Origin: Chloroflexota bacterium
GTDB lineage: Bacteria; Chloroflexota; Dehalococcoidia; Lucifugimonadales; UBA3495
Length of the DNA stretch: 29,799 nt
Assembly: GCA_022562335.1 (NCBI GenBank)
Contig: JADFPM010000005.1
Coordinates: 1 to 29,799 of the forward strand
Direction of reading: 5' to 3'
The notes under the pieces are model-generated. The model worked only from the letters and a program-made list of their open reading frames with translations. It was not told the DNA's origin and did no database searches. Within the stretch, counting starts at the first letter, position 1. Each line of letters starts with the position of its first letter. The position numbers were made by a program, and so were the translations under genes. Below are positions 15,735 to 23,764 of the stretch, piece by piece.

Positions 15735-17626
15735 CCGGATATCACCGCCACCCCAGCCTCCGATTCCCCGCCGCCCGTTGGGGCCGTGCCGGAGTTCCCG
15801 GAACCGGTATTTTCAGACGCGGAATCGAGGGTGAACAGAACGCGCATCACTTCGTAAGGCGTGGTGATCCCCTGGTCCACCTTTAGCATCCCGTCCCGGC
15901 GAAGCAGGGTCATGCCGTCATCCAACGCCTGGGCGAGAAGTACGTTTCTGGGCGCGTCTTCTAAAAATAGCTGGCGTATACGGTCGGTCATGGTCATGAT
16001 CTCAAACACGCCGGTCCGCCCGTAATAACCGGTGTGGGCGCACATGTTGCAGCCCGACCCATAGACGAACCGCTGGCGCTGTTGACCCAATTCGCTGGCG
16101 TAGGCCTGCTGTTCCGCCAGGGGCCTGGCCTCCACGGCCCGGCAGTTGGAGCAAACCGAGCGGACCATCCGCTGGGCGACTATTCCCGCCACCGACGAGG
16201 CGATGAGGTAGGCAGGAACGCCCAACTCCCGGAGGCGCAGCATGGCGGAGACCGCGTCATTGGCGTGTAAAGACGTCAACACCAGGTGGCCGGTGAGGGC
16301 GGCCTGGGTGGCGATGACGGCGGTTTCCTGGTCCCTGATCTCGCCGATGAGGATGACGTCGGGGTCAAGGCGGAGGATGCTGCGGAGTTGGGAGGCGAAG
16401 GTTATGCCCACGTCGGCCTGCACCTGCATCTGATTCACTTCGGCGATGTGGTATTCCACCGGGTCTTCAATGGAAATGACCTTCTTTTCCGACCGGTTCA
16501 TCTGCAAGATAGAGGCGTAAAGGGTGGTGCTTTTGCCCGAGCCGGTGGGCCCGCACACCACCACCATGCCGTAGGGGACCTGCAGCAACCGTTGAAAGCG
16601 TTCCCGGGCCTCTTCGCCAAAGCCCAACTGTTCCAGCCCCAACAGGGTGAACCCCTTGTTGTCCAAAATCCTTAAAACGGCCATCTCGCCGTTGACCGTT
16701 CCGCTGATGGCCACCCTGACATCGACCCTGCGGTCCTGGGCTTGAAAATCCAATTGGCCATCCTGGGGACGCCGCCGTTCGGCGATGTTCATGCCGCATT
16801 CGATCTTCAGCCGGGAGATCACCGCCGGATGCATGTCCATGGGCAGGTCCATGACCTCATGCAGGATGCCGTCTATCCGGAACCTTATGCGCAGCCTTGT
16901 CTCCGAGGGCTCTATATGCACATCCGAGGCCCGGTCCTGGAGAGCTTGCGCCAGCAGCATGTTGATGACCTGGGCGGGCCCAGCCTCGCGGAGAAGCCGG
17001 GCGTTGAGCCTTTCTCCGGGGGAATCAGGCCCCTGCTCCCCTTTGGCTGACACCGCCTTGGCCGTGAGACGAAAGGAAAGGTCGACATGTTCCTGGATGT
17101 CTTCTCTGGTAGCTACGATGGGGTTGATGCGGTATCCAGAGCACGCCGACAGGTCTTGCAATACTTGCAGGTCGGCCGGGTCGGTCATAGCCACGGTTAG
17201 GACGTTGCCGGTGCGTTTAACGGGCAGCACCAGATATTTGCGGGCAACCTCTTCGGGAATCAGATCCACGGTCTCGGGGTCGAGGGTCTGGCCCCTGAGG
17301 TCGACCATGGAAAGGCCCAGGTTGAGGGCGATCAACGTGGCCAGGTCCCGTGATGAAACCAGCCCGTCAAGCACCACGAACGAACCCAGGCTTTGACCCT
17401 CGCGGCGGGCTGCCCGTTGGGCTTCCTCAACCTCTCGGGGTGACAAGATCTGGGCGTCCAGCAACATCCTGGCCAACGACAAGCTGCTCTGCCCAGCCAC
17501 TCCCACACCGTCCGTCTGCCCAATACCGGCAGCCTCTATGATTCCATTACCAGCTTCGGCATTGGATGCTAGGAGATTGGCGGGGTTTGAACCCCGGTTC
17601 AAGGGTTTCCTATTCAAAAGTCTCAT
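15731..17626 (-). CDS. pilB: PilB/GspE-family pilus extension ATPase
   Basis: This 631-residue motor has an N-terminal MshEN domain (about 48-165, with LGLSMVDLRGQTLDPETV) and a GspE core. Walker A is GPTGSGKST at about 358-366, the Asp box is DPVEY, and the Walker B/LIGEIRD motif is at about 419-431. A metal-binding tetracysteine is seen as CSNC (about 491) and CNMC (about 525). All are the marks of an extension ATPase, not of the retraction ATPase PilT. The tail after 605 is Gly/Ser/Thr-rich. The ATG at 17626 has no good ribosome site, so the start could be wrong by several codons. A 15-bp tandem repeat lies in its leader. Confidence 0.95.
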   Translation of the reverse strand: MRLLNRKPLNRGSNPANLLASNAEAGNGIIEAAGIGQTDGVGVAGQSSLSLARMLLDAQILSPREVEEAQRAARREGQSLGSFVVLDGLVSSRDLATLIALNLGLSMVDLRGQTLDPETVDLIPEEVARKYLVLPVKRTGNVLTVAMTDPADLQVLQDLSACSGYRINPIVATREDIQEHVDLSFRLTAKAVSAKGEQGPDSPGERLNARLLREAGPAQVINMLLAQALQDRASDVHIEPSETRLRIRFRIDGILHEVMDLPMDMHPAVISRLKIECGMNIAERRRPQDGQLDFQAQDRRVDVRVAISGTVNGEMAVLRILDNKGFTLLGLEQLGFGEEARERFQRLLQVPYGMVVVCGPTGSGKSTTLYASILQMNRSEKKVISIEDPVEYHIAEVNQMQVQADVGITFASQLRSILRLDPDVILIGEIRDQETAVIATQAALTGHLVLTSLHANDAVSAMLRLRELGVPAYLIASSVAGIVAQRMVRSVCSNCRAVEARPLAEQQAYASELGQQRQRFVYGSGCNMCAHTGYYGRTGVFEIMTMTDRIRQLFLEDAPRNVLLAQALDDGMTLLRRDGMLKVDQGITTPYEVMRVLFTLDSASENTGSGNSGTAPTGGGESEAGVAVISG

Positions 17627-17680
17627 GCGCGGGGTTCCCCGGCAACCGGGTTTGGGGCCCGGAGGTCTGTCCGATTCTAC

Positions 17681-17725
17681 TGATTTCCGGTGGACTGATT
17701 TCCGGTGGACTGATTTCCGGTGGAC
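17681..17725. repeat. 15-bp tandem repeat in the pilB leader
   Basis: TGATTTCCGGTGGAC repeats three times exactly (17681-17695, 17696-17710, 17711-17725) and then decays (TGATCACCGG). It lies between the stop of the upstream gene (17763) and the pilB start (17626). Confidence 0.9.
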
Positions 17726-17762
17726 TGATCACCGGCAAACTTGATTTTTGGGATGGCCAGGG

Positions 17763-18248
17763 TCAACACAAGGTGACCTGAAGAACCGGCTCGCCGGAAT
17801 CAGCATCGGGTGCTGCCGAAGCTTCGACTTTATATACGTCTTCCATGGCCATGAGCGCCGGCCCCAAGGCCGTGGGCTCGCGCAGACCCAACAGGATGCT
17901 CACGGCGTCGCTGCGGTGGGTGGCTTCCATGAGGAGCAGGCGAAACCCCGGATTCTGCCGTAGCCGGTCCACAAAGTCGACCATTTTACGGATGCGCTGA
18001 TCCGACACCACCAACAACTTGACAGTCCCCTCGTATGATTCCTGCGGTGTGGTGTCGGCGCTGGAGGGGGTATCGGGGCCCCCGTTGGCGCCGGGCAGGA
18101 GCTTCCGCCGGGGAAGTCCTTTGTGGCGGGGAGAATTCCGATCGGCGGCGGCCACCACCGAGAAGCCATGATCCTCCAGAAACGCCCACTGGACCGCGTT
18201 CGACCCATCCTTTTCGTGGACCAACACTTGAATCTTCTTCTTCGCCAC
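17763..18248 (-). CDS. Unknown 161-residue protein heading the pilus operon
   Basis: I do not recognise this protein. It is 161 residues and starts at a GTG (18248) with a very strong ribosome site, GGAGGCGAACAC. Its first strand KIQVLVHEKDGSNAV and a following FLEDHGFSVVAAADRN look like a CheY-like or Rossmann half. A linker of about 25 Pro/Gly/Asp-rich residues follows (52-75), then a second alpha/beta part with LVVSDQRIRKMVDFVDRLRQ and LLLMEATHRSDAVSILLGLR. No phospho-acceptor motif is clear. It sits 136 bases upstream of pilB and in the same direction. A link to pilus assembly or its regulation is by position only. Confidence 0.7.
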   Translation of the reverse strand: MAKKKIQVLVHEKDGSNAVQWAFLEDHGFSVVAAADRNSPRHKGLPRRKLLPGANGGPDTPSSADTTPQESYEGTVKLLVVSDQRIRKMVDFVDRLRQNPGFRLLLMEATHRSDAVSILLGLREPTALGPALMAMEDVYKVEASAAPDADSGEPVLQVTLC

Positions 18249-18290
18249 GTGTTCGCCTCCCGGGCAGCATGTGCCATGCCGGTCAGATAT

Positions 18291-18336
18291 CCGCCCGTCT
18301 GCCGGTGCGCAACCCTTAGTAAGCGTTGACGGGCGG
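18291..18336 (-). promoter_or_regulatory. Leader hairpin of the pilus operon
   Basis: CCGCCCGTC at 18291-18299 pairs perfectly with GACGGGCGG at 18328-18336 around a 28-base loop. It lies 43 bases before the GTG start of the first operon gene and after the proposed promoter, so it would be part of the mRNA leader. Confidence 0.5.
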
Positions 18337-18402
18337 GCCTAGGGCGGATTCCGGCGGGTTCTTGGCGAGCAGCCGCGATGCACCCAGCCATAACGTAGAT
18401 TT

Positions 18403-18431
18403 ACTTTAGAGAGGCCGGCACTTAAGTTCAA
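18403..18431 (-). promoter_or_regulatory. Proposed sigma70-type promoter of the pilus operon
   Basis: On the minus strand TTGAAC (18426-18431) and TAAAGT (18403-18408) are separated by exactly 17 bases. Transcription would start near 18396, leaving a leader of about 148 bases. No other pair of this quality was found in the 18249-18666 gap for this strand. Confidence 0.45.
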
Positions 18432-18578
18432 ACTGGGGCTGGTTGACCACCCGCGGCATTCTACCGGCGCGGGGCCGGCGCGAACTCCCCTGGGCCAAGT
18501 ATTGGGCTCAGGTGAGGTCGGCATCCAGGGGGTACGCACCTGTTTTGATTCCATGCCGGCCGTGGGGCCCGGTTTCTG

Positions 18579-18605
18579 TTGCACCATCATTTTTAGTGAT
18601 AGAAT
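18579..18605 (+). promoter_or_regulatory. Weak promoter candidate for the VOC gene
   Basis: TTGCAC (18579-18584) and TAGAAT (18600-18605) are spaced by 15 bases, shorter than the usual 17. It lies about 60 bases before the ATG at 18667. Confidence 0.3.
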
Positions 18606-18666
18606 GGGCCTGGAAGTATCTCATTGACTCATCTTCGAGGTCAGCGATTTCGCGTTAGGAGCAACC

Positions 18667-19074
18667 ATGCCTAAGATCAAACACATAGCCTTGACCACCA
18701 CCGATGTGGAAAAAGTAGCGGACTTCTGGAAAGAACTATTCGACATGGAAGAGGTTGGCCGTAGCGGAGGGACCCACATATACCTCAGCGACGGGGACAT
18801 GAACCTGACCATACGCAAGGTGAAGACGGCCGATGACGCCGACGTTGGCGCGCAGGGGGCCGACTTCTGCGGCATTCACCACATCGGATTCACGGTGGAT
18901 GACATCCCCAATTTTGTGAAAAAGGCGGAAAAGGCAGGTGGGATCCGGCTGACGTCCCAGCCCGAGCCCAGCGTCGATGCCCCGCCCCGTGGCCACAGCA
19001 ACGCCGACGTGAAATTCAGCGGTCCCGACGGCGTTATATTCGACATGTCCCAACACGGTTGGATCGGCAACTAG
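18667..19074 (+). CDS. VOC family protein (glyoxalase-like)
   Basis: The 135-residue protein starts PKIKHIALTTTDVEKVADFW, the standard first module of the vicinal oxygen chelate fold with His6 as a likely metal ligand. The second module begins GIHHIGFTVDDIPNFVKKAE, with a His pair, and closes GPDGVIFDMSQHGW. At the position of the usual metal-ligand Glu in this last strand there is Asp. The gene has TTAGGAGCAACC before its ATG. It is close in size to the VOC protein at 7954-8397 but shares only fold motifs with it. It is alone in its operon. The reaction is unknown. Confidence 0.88.
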   Translation: MPKIKHIALTTTDVEKVADFWKELFDMEEVGRSGGTHIYLSDGDMNLTIRKVKTADDADVGAQGADFCGIHHIGFTVDDIPNFVKKAEKAGGIRLTSQPEPSVDAPPRGHSNADVKFSGPDGVIFDMSQHGWIGN

Positions 19075-19144
19075 CTGATTCGCTGGACTGGATATTTAGG
19101 CAAATAAAGTAGCGCCGGAGCCTGTCTTCGCATAGCGGGCTAGC

Positions 19145-19173
19145 TTGACTGGCTTCTAGGCCTGAAATATACT
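19145..19173 (+). promoter_or_regulatory. Near-consensus promoter of the collagen-like lipoprotein
   Basis: TTGACT (19145-19150) and TATACT (19168-19173) are 17 bases apart, each one mismatch from consensus. Transcription would begin near 19180, giving a leader of about 64 bases. This is the best promoter seen in the window. Confidence 0.65.
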
Positions 19174-19243
19174 GGCCCCGTCTAAAATCGAACGCAGAAC
19201 CGAATTGAATCTAACCCATTTATTAACGAGGTAGTGACATTCT

Positions 19244-19738
19244 ATGAAGCAGATTCTGAAGACATCAGTGATATTCTTACTGGTTTCGTTAACCATCGTG
19301 GCCCTGGCAGCATGTACCGGCACGCAGGGCCTCCAAGGCCCCGCTGGAGCGGCGGGCGCAGCCGGCCTTCAGGGACCTCAAGGACCGGAAGGCCCCGCGG
19401 GATCCCAAGGGGATGCCGGCCCTCCCAGTTCAGCCTTCCCCGCGGCCATAATGCTTAATCCCGCTGAAGCGGAGGCCGGCCGGCCTCGGATCACGGTGAT
19501 AGGCTCCGGATGGCAGACCGACGAAGCGGTAACCATCGAGGTCTACGGCCCCGACGGCTATCACGTATTCATCGGCGGCGCCGTGGCCGACTCGTCGGGC
19601 ACCTTTGAAAGGGAAATCAGGCCGCGTAGCAGGGCAACCGAAGGCGGCCCCTTCGCCGAGGGTCTGCACAGCGTGGTCGTGCTGGGAGCCAAGAACGGCG
19701 GGGCCAGCGCTGCGCTACTGATCACCCCGGAGCAGTAG
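19244..19738 (+). CDS. Collagen-like lipoprotein
   Basis: The 164-residue protein has a clear lipoprotein signal: basic MKQILK, a hydrophobic stretch, and the lipobox VALAAC with Cys24 as the lipidated residue. Directly after it, residues 26-61 are about a dozen Gly-X-Y triplets (GLQGPAGAAGAAGLQGPQG and so on), a collagen-like stalk. The C-terminal 100 residues (RITVIGSGWQTDEAVTIEVY) form a beta-rich, Ig-like domain with no enzyme motif. It would be fixed to the outer face of the membrane and could trimerise through the stalk. It has its own strong promoter and a terminator hairpin after it. Its function is unknown; surface adhesion is a guess. Confidence 0.85.
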   Translation: MKQILKTSVIFLLVSLTIVALAACTGTQGLQGPAGAAGAAGLQGPQGPEGPAGSQGDAGPPSSAFPAAIMLNPAEAEAGRPRITVIGSGWQTDEAVTIEVYGPDGYHVFIGGAVADSSGTFEREIRPRSRATEGGPFAEGLHSVVVLGAKNGGASAALLITPEQ

Positions 19739-19783
19739 ACCGGCGCAACAGCGCCTTTAAGCAGGCCACCAACGGCCAAAACA

Positions 19784-19807
19784 GGGGCCACCGCAAGCGG
19801 TGGCCCC
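19784..19807 (+). terminator. Hairpin terminator of the lipoprotein gene
   Basis: GGGGCCACCGC at 19784-19794 pairs with GCGGTGGCCCC at 19797-19807 (a GCAA tetraloop closed by C-G). It lies 45 bases after the stop. The tail TATGTGTT is moderately T-rich. Confidence 0.7.
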
Positions 19808-20179
19808 TATGTGTTATCCAGCGAATAAAAACCCTGACCGCCGCCGGCCGCAAGTCCCAGCGTTCTCCCTGGGAAAGCTTTCACCCGGTTTCATTAGGCA
19901 CGTCCTCTCCACCGGTTGTATCTCGACTTTGTCAGTCTGATTAACGTGATCACAACGATTATGAGGCGGTCTCATGAACCGGCAGAAGGTCTCCAACCTC
20001 CTTGCCTGGCTGCATACTCCGTCCGGCCAAGCCGGAGCCAGGCTGGGCATTGTTCGAGGACAGATGGTGCAGACAAGGCTTGTGCGATAGGTGAGGCTTC
20101 ACCGGGCATCGGCGTAATCAGGCAAGCCAATGCCCCAAACCATATCGTCATGTTTTAACCAGTCCTTTGGTGGGAAGAG

Positions 20180-20234
20180 CCACGAAAGAGCTACGGGAGG
20201 CCTACGGAACGGCCACGGAAGGGCTAAGGGAAGG
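20180..20234. repeat. Degenerate 11-bp tandem repeat (five units)
   Basis: Successive units are CCACGAAAGAG, CTACGGGAGGC, CTACGGAACGG, CCACGGAAGGG and CTAAGGGAAGG. The repeat lies in the 19808-20320 gap between converging genes. I see no gene in that gap; the short frames there look random. Confidence 0.65.
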
Positions 20235-20320
20235 GCGAAACATCTGGCGTGGAGCTGAGAACCATGTCCCAGCGGCACCCGCCACTGGGCGGGTTGTGCG
20301 GTGCCGGCAAACGGCGTAAA

Positions 20321-20347
20321 AAGGGCCACCCGCTATGGGTGGCCCTT
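20321..20347 (-). terminator. Terminator of the ABC binding-protein gene
   Basis: On the minus strand AAGGGCCACCC and GGGTGGCCCTT form a perfect 11-bp stem with a 5-base loop, and TTTTTACG follows the right arm, giving a U-tract. It lies 24 bases after the stop of the minus-strand gene. Confidence 0.85.
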
Positions 20348-20371
20348 GATTTGCCTGTTTGTGCTTGGCGG

Positions 20372-22114
20372 TTATTTATCCAGCCAGACCTCTTCCAGAC
20401 GCCGGGCTTGGGAATACTGTCCGGAGAAATGTTCGTCCGGCGCATTCATCACGTAGTTCCAGTGCACCGGCCAGCGTGCCGGCCAGAACACGACGACGTA
20501 AGGCAATTCCTCGTTCATGATCTCCACGGCTTGGTCGCTCAGCGCCTTTAATTCATCCGTGTCCGTAGCGACGCGAAGTTGGCGCAGCAGTTCGTCCAGG
20601 TCCTCGTTGCAGTAGTTGGTGATGTTGATCTGGGGGTCTTCGCCGCAGAACGAGACGTAGTCGAGCCAGTCGAAGGGGTGGTCGACCCTGGCCGACCCGG
20701 CCGATCCCGTCTCGAACATCCAGTCAGCGGAATCCTGCTTTTCGGTCCAGGCGCCGCTTTCCTGTACATCCAACTCCAGGCGGATGTTCAAGGTGTCCCT
20801 AAGCATGAACTCCATGACGGGGCAGAACTGGTCCCGGTAGTCGGCGGTGTCGCGGCACAGGCTCTTAACCTCGAACCCGTCGGGGAAGCCCGCCTCGGTC
20901 AACAGACGTTTGGCTTCGGCGATCTCGGCGTCCTTGTCCGGACCGGTCCGGGCAAAGCCGGGCGTGGCGGCCAATTCGTCGCGGTCGGTGATCCCGTAGG
21001 TGGCGGATGGAACCCAGCCTCCCACGATACAACTTGGTATGGCTAAACATACCTGATCCCGGTCTATGGCCAGGTTGATGGCCTGGCGGACGCGTTTGTC
21101 TTGCCATGGACCCTCTTGTGCCCAGTTCCACTTCACGCCCCGGGACACGGTGTGTTGCCCCGCGTAGAAGGTGATCTCGCCGGGGTGCCGGTCGGCTACC
21201 TGCTGCAGGTTCTCGGCAAAAAACCCGTGGCTGCTGCCCATCAGGACTATATCAATCCGTTGGGCTTCGAAAGCCGCCAGTTTCGCGGCGGTGTCGCGGA
21301 TGATGAACATGTCAAAGCCGTCCAGGTAAGGCAGGCCGTCCCTGAAGTACTGCTCATGCTTGCGGAACTCCAGTTTTTCACCAACCCGGTGGTTCTGCAG
21401 GAAGAAGGGGCCGGTGCCCACCGGATCGTCCAGGGAACCGTTCTCGTCGTAGTCGGCCTCGGTGTACATGGAGGCCCAGCCCTGGCTCAAGTTGGACAGG
21501 AACAACCCGTCCAACTGGTTGAGGGTAACGATCAACGTGTTATCGTCGGGCGTCTCTATTTTCTCAAGTGTGCTCACTCCGCCCACGCTGACCGTCAGGT
21601 GGGGAGGACGGTTCTCCGTGGTCAGGGCCAGGGTTTCCAGCGTGAACTTGGCATCCTTGGACGTCCAGGGGTTGCCATTGTGGTTGATCACGTTTGACGC
21701 CAGATTGAAGGTGAACGTAAGGCCATCTTCGCTGACGTCCCAGGTCTCGGCCAGGTCGGGGCCGATGGCCGTGAACCCGTTAGGCTGCAAGGTAATCAAC
21801 TGGTTGAACAGAGGGATCGTGTTGGAAATCTGGTCGGTGGCCGAGTCTACGTCCAGCCTGAAGTGCAGCGGACTGCGCCGGTGGGCTTGCTTCAAGATCC
21901 CGCCGGTCTTGATGGCATCGGCGGGTTCTACCATAGCGGCCGTGGGGTTGGGTACGAGCGTGGACGCGCCGCCGACTGCCCCTCCCTCGCCCAGCGCCAC
22001 ACCCAAGGTGGCGGCTGGCGCCACTTGTTCGCCGGCCCCGCAGGCTGCGGCTGCCAGGGCCAATATCATCGTCAGAGCAATCAGTGAAAAAGTTCGGCCT
22101 ACTTTGTGTAGCAT
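20372..22114 (-). CDS. ABC peptide/nickel-type substrate-binding lipoprotein (SBP_bac_5)
   Basis: The start is the ATG at 22114, with AGGAGGTACTCCGCC before it, giving 580 residues; the longer frame to 22324 has no ribosome site. The signal MLHKVGRTFSLIALTMILAL ends in AAAC, so Cys25 is lipidated. The family-5 binding fold follows, with KTGGILKQAHRRSPLHF, GPDLAETWDVSEDGLTFTFN and WTSKDAKFTLETL in the first domain and VRQAINLAIDRDQV around 340. These catch peptides, sugars or metals outside the cell and pass them to DppB/DppC-type permeases. The two permease genes are divergent, 651 bases away. The ligand is unknown. Confidence 0.93.
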   Translation of the reverse strand: MLHKVGRTFSLIALTMILALAAAACGAGEQVAPAATLGVALGEGGAVGGASTLVPNPTAAMVEPADAIKTGGILKQAHRRSPLHFRLDVDSATDQISNTIPLFNQLITLQPNGFTAIGPDLAETWDVSEDGLTFTFNLASNVINHNGNPWTSKDAKFTLETLALTTENRPPHLTVSVGGVSTLEKIETPDDNTLIVTLNQLDGLFLSNLSQGWASMYTEADYDENGSLDDPVGTGPFFLQNHRVGEKLEFRKHEQYFRDGLPYLDGFDMFIIRDTAAKLAAFEAQRIDIVLMGSSHGFFAENLQQVADRHPGEITFYAGQHTVSRGVKWNWAQEGPWQDKRVRQAINLAIDRDQVCLAIPSCIVGGWVPSATYGITDRDELAATPGFARTGPDKDAEIAEAKRLLTEAGFPDGFEVKSLCRDTADYRDQFCPVMEFMLRDTLNIRLELDVQESGAWTEKQDSADWMFETGSAGSARVDHPFDWLDYVSFCGEDPQINITNYCNEDLDELLRQLRVATDTDELKALSDQAVEIMNEELPYVVVFWPARWPVHWNYVMNAPDEHFSGQYSQARRLEEVWLDK

Positions 22115-22148
22115 GGCGGAGTACCTCCTGAAGGGAACCAATTTACTT

Positions 22149-22180
22149 CCGGATATTGCCGGATATTGCCGGATATTGAT
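22149..22180. repeat. 10-bp direct repeats upstream of the binding-protein gene
   Basis: CCGGATATTG occurs three times in a row (22149-22158, 22159-22168, 22169-22178), about 35-66 bases before the ATG on the minus strand. The period of 10 bp places the units on one face of the helix. Confidence 0.85.
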
Positions 22181-22765
22181 GGTTGGAAGATGCAACCGGG
22201 CGTTGGCGTTGTGTTTTTGATAATACAGCCGCATACTTATCGTATCTGATGCAGTTAGGATAAGTTGACGGCAATGGCATGTCAATCCCCGTGGGCCATG
22301 CTGCCGGGACTCTCCGCCAACCAAAGCCGCGCCTAAACTGTCCGCCGGACCCAGACTATGGGTTGAATCGAAAATGGCGTTGAATACGTCAGAGACCCGG
22401 CACCGGGATATGCATCCACGGAGCGGCGGGATACCGTATCACTCCTGACATCGTATACGACTTGCAGGTCATACCAGTTCTCACCACCGTCCGATCGTCA
22501 CGGCCGGGCCATGACATATATACCGGCTTATCCCCGCAGCGAGTTGAGTTCTAAGCGGAACCCTTTGCCTCAGGCTGGCCATTGCCACTCAACAAGCCAT
22601 ATGCTTTAATATGAAATCTGGACGGCCTGACGGATCAACACGAATGTGACTTGACCGCCTGCAACCGGCTCCGGACGATCATGGCCCTTCATCACATCGA
22701 TTGGCCAAATCTCTAGACCAAAACCCTAGCACCGTGCAGGCATCAACGCCCGGCGAGAAGGAACA
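22181..22765. other. Intergenic space between divergent ABC genes
   Basis: No gene is supported here. An A/T-rich patch near 22215-22265 could hold the minus-strand promoter, since TATTAT appears on that strand, but its -35 box is poor. For the permease side only the AGAAGGAACA ribosome site is evident. Confidence 0.4.
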
Positions 22766-23734
22766 TTGCGTAAATACGTGACTAACAGGTTGCTCCTGGG
22801 GATCCCCACCGTATTCGGGGCGGCGGTCCTTATTTTTATCATCATGCGTATAGCGCCGGGTGATGTCGCCGTCTTGATCGCCATCGGCGGCGGCGAAGGT
22901 GAAGAAGACCGCAGCATCGAAGCGGTCCAGATCATCAGAGAGAAACTGGGCCTGGACAAACCCCTCTACATGCAGTTTGCAACGTGGATGTGGGACGTGG
23001 GCCATTGGGACCTGGGCGAGTCGTTATGGACCAGGCAACCGGTGGCGGAATTACTCGCCCGCCGGTTCCCGCTGACCCTGCAGTTGTCGGCCATGGCCTT
23101 GGTGTTATCGTGGTTGATCGCCATTCCCGTTGGGATGTTGTCCGCGTTGAAACAGGACACGCCGTGGGACTATATTCCCCGGTTTTTTAGTCTCATTGGT
23201 CTAGCCATCCCAAATTTCTGGCTGGGCATCCTCATGCTAACCTACCTGGCGGCGATCTTCGGCTGGGTGCCGGCGTTGGTTTATTCGGCCCCTTGGAGGG
23301 CCCCCGGGGAGAACCTTACCCAGTTGATGTTGCCGTCGTTGGTGTTGGGGACCGCTTTGGCCGCCCTGCAGACCCGCATGACCCGGTCCACCATGCTGGA
23401 GGTCCTTAAAGAGGATTACATACGAACCGCCAACGCCAAGGGGCTGCGTAGCAGCACCGTGCTTTGGCGGCATGCGCTGAAGAACGCGGCCATCCCCGTC
23501 GTGACCATCTCGGGGACCCAACTCAGTGGTCTGATCAGCGGTTCGCTGGTGACCGAGGTGGTATTCAATCTTCCCGGCCTGGGGTCGGCCATCGTGGACG
23601 GCGTGCGGCTGCGCGACTATCCGGTGATACAGAACCTGGTCTTATTCATCACCGTGATCCACATCTTCGTCAACCTGGGCGTAGACTTGCTATATTCATA
23701 CCTTGATCCACGCATTCGGTATTCTGAATACTAA
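22766..23734 (+). CDS. ABC peptide/nickel-type permease, DppB-like
   Basis: The 322-residue membrane protein starts at a TTG (22766) with AGAAGGAACA upstream. The start RKYVTNRLLLGIPTVFGAAV and LIFIIMRIAPGDVA are typical of DppB. About six membrane helices are seen. The EAA loop that contacts the ATPase is at about 214-236 (KEDYIRTANAKGLRSS, then WRHALKNA). The C-terminus DLLYSYLDPRIRY is the classic DppB end. Residues 43-55 (GGGEGEEDRSIEA) form an acidic outer loop. It is followed by the DppC-like gene after 30 bases. The symbol dppB is not given because the substrate is unknown. Confidence 0.93.
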   Translation: MRKYVTNRLLLGIPTVFGAAVLIFIIMRIAPGDVAVLIAIGGGEGEEDRSIEAVQIIREKLGLDKPLYMQFATWMWDVGHWDLGESLWTRQPVAELLARRFPLTLQLSAMALVLSWLIAIPVGMLSALKQDTPWDYIPRFFSLIGLAIPNFWLGILMLTYLAAIFGWVPALVYSAPWRAPGENLTQLMLPSLVLGTALAALQTRMTRSTMLEVLKEDYIRTANAKGLRSSTVLWRHALKNAAIPVVTISGTQLSGLISGSLVTEVVFNLPGLGSAIVDGVRLRDYPVIQNLVLFITVIHIFVNLGVDLLYSYLDPRIRYSEY

Positions 23735-23764
23735 CCGTGGATACTAACCAGGCATGGTGACACC

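Noticed and set aside
18339..18590. A short minus-strand frame upstream of the pilus operon
   Set aside because: It is Pro/Arg/Ser-rich, has no ribosome site, and overlaps the best promoter candidate for the operon.
19808..20320. Short frames in the gap between converging genes
   Set aside because: None has a ribosome site or motif, and their length is what chance gives in this composition.
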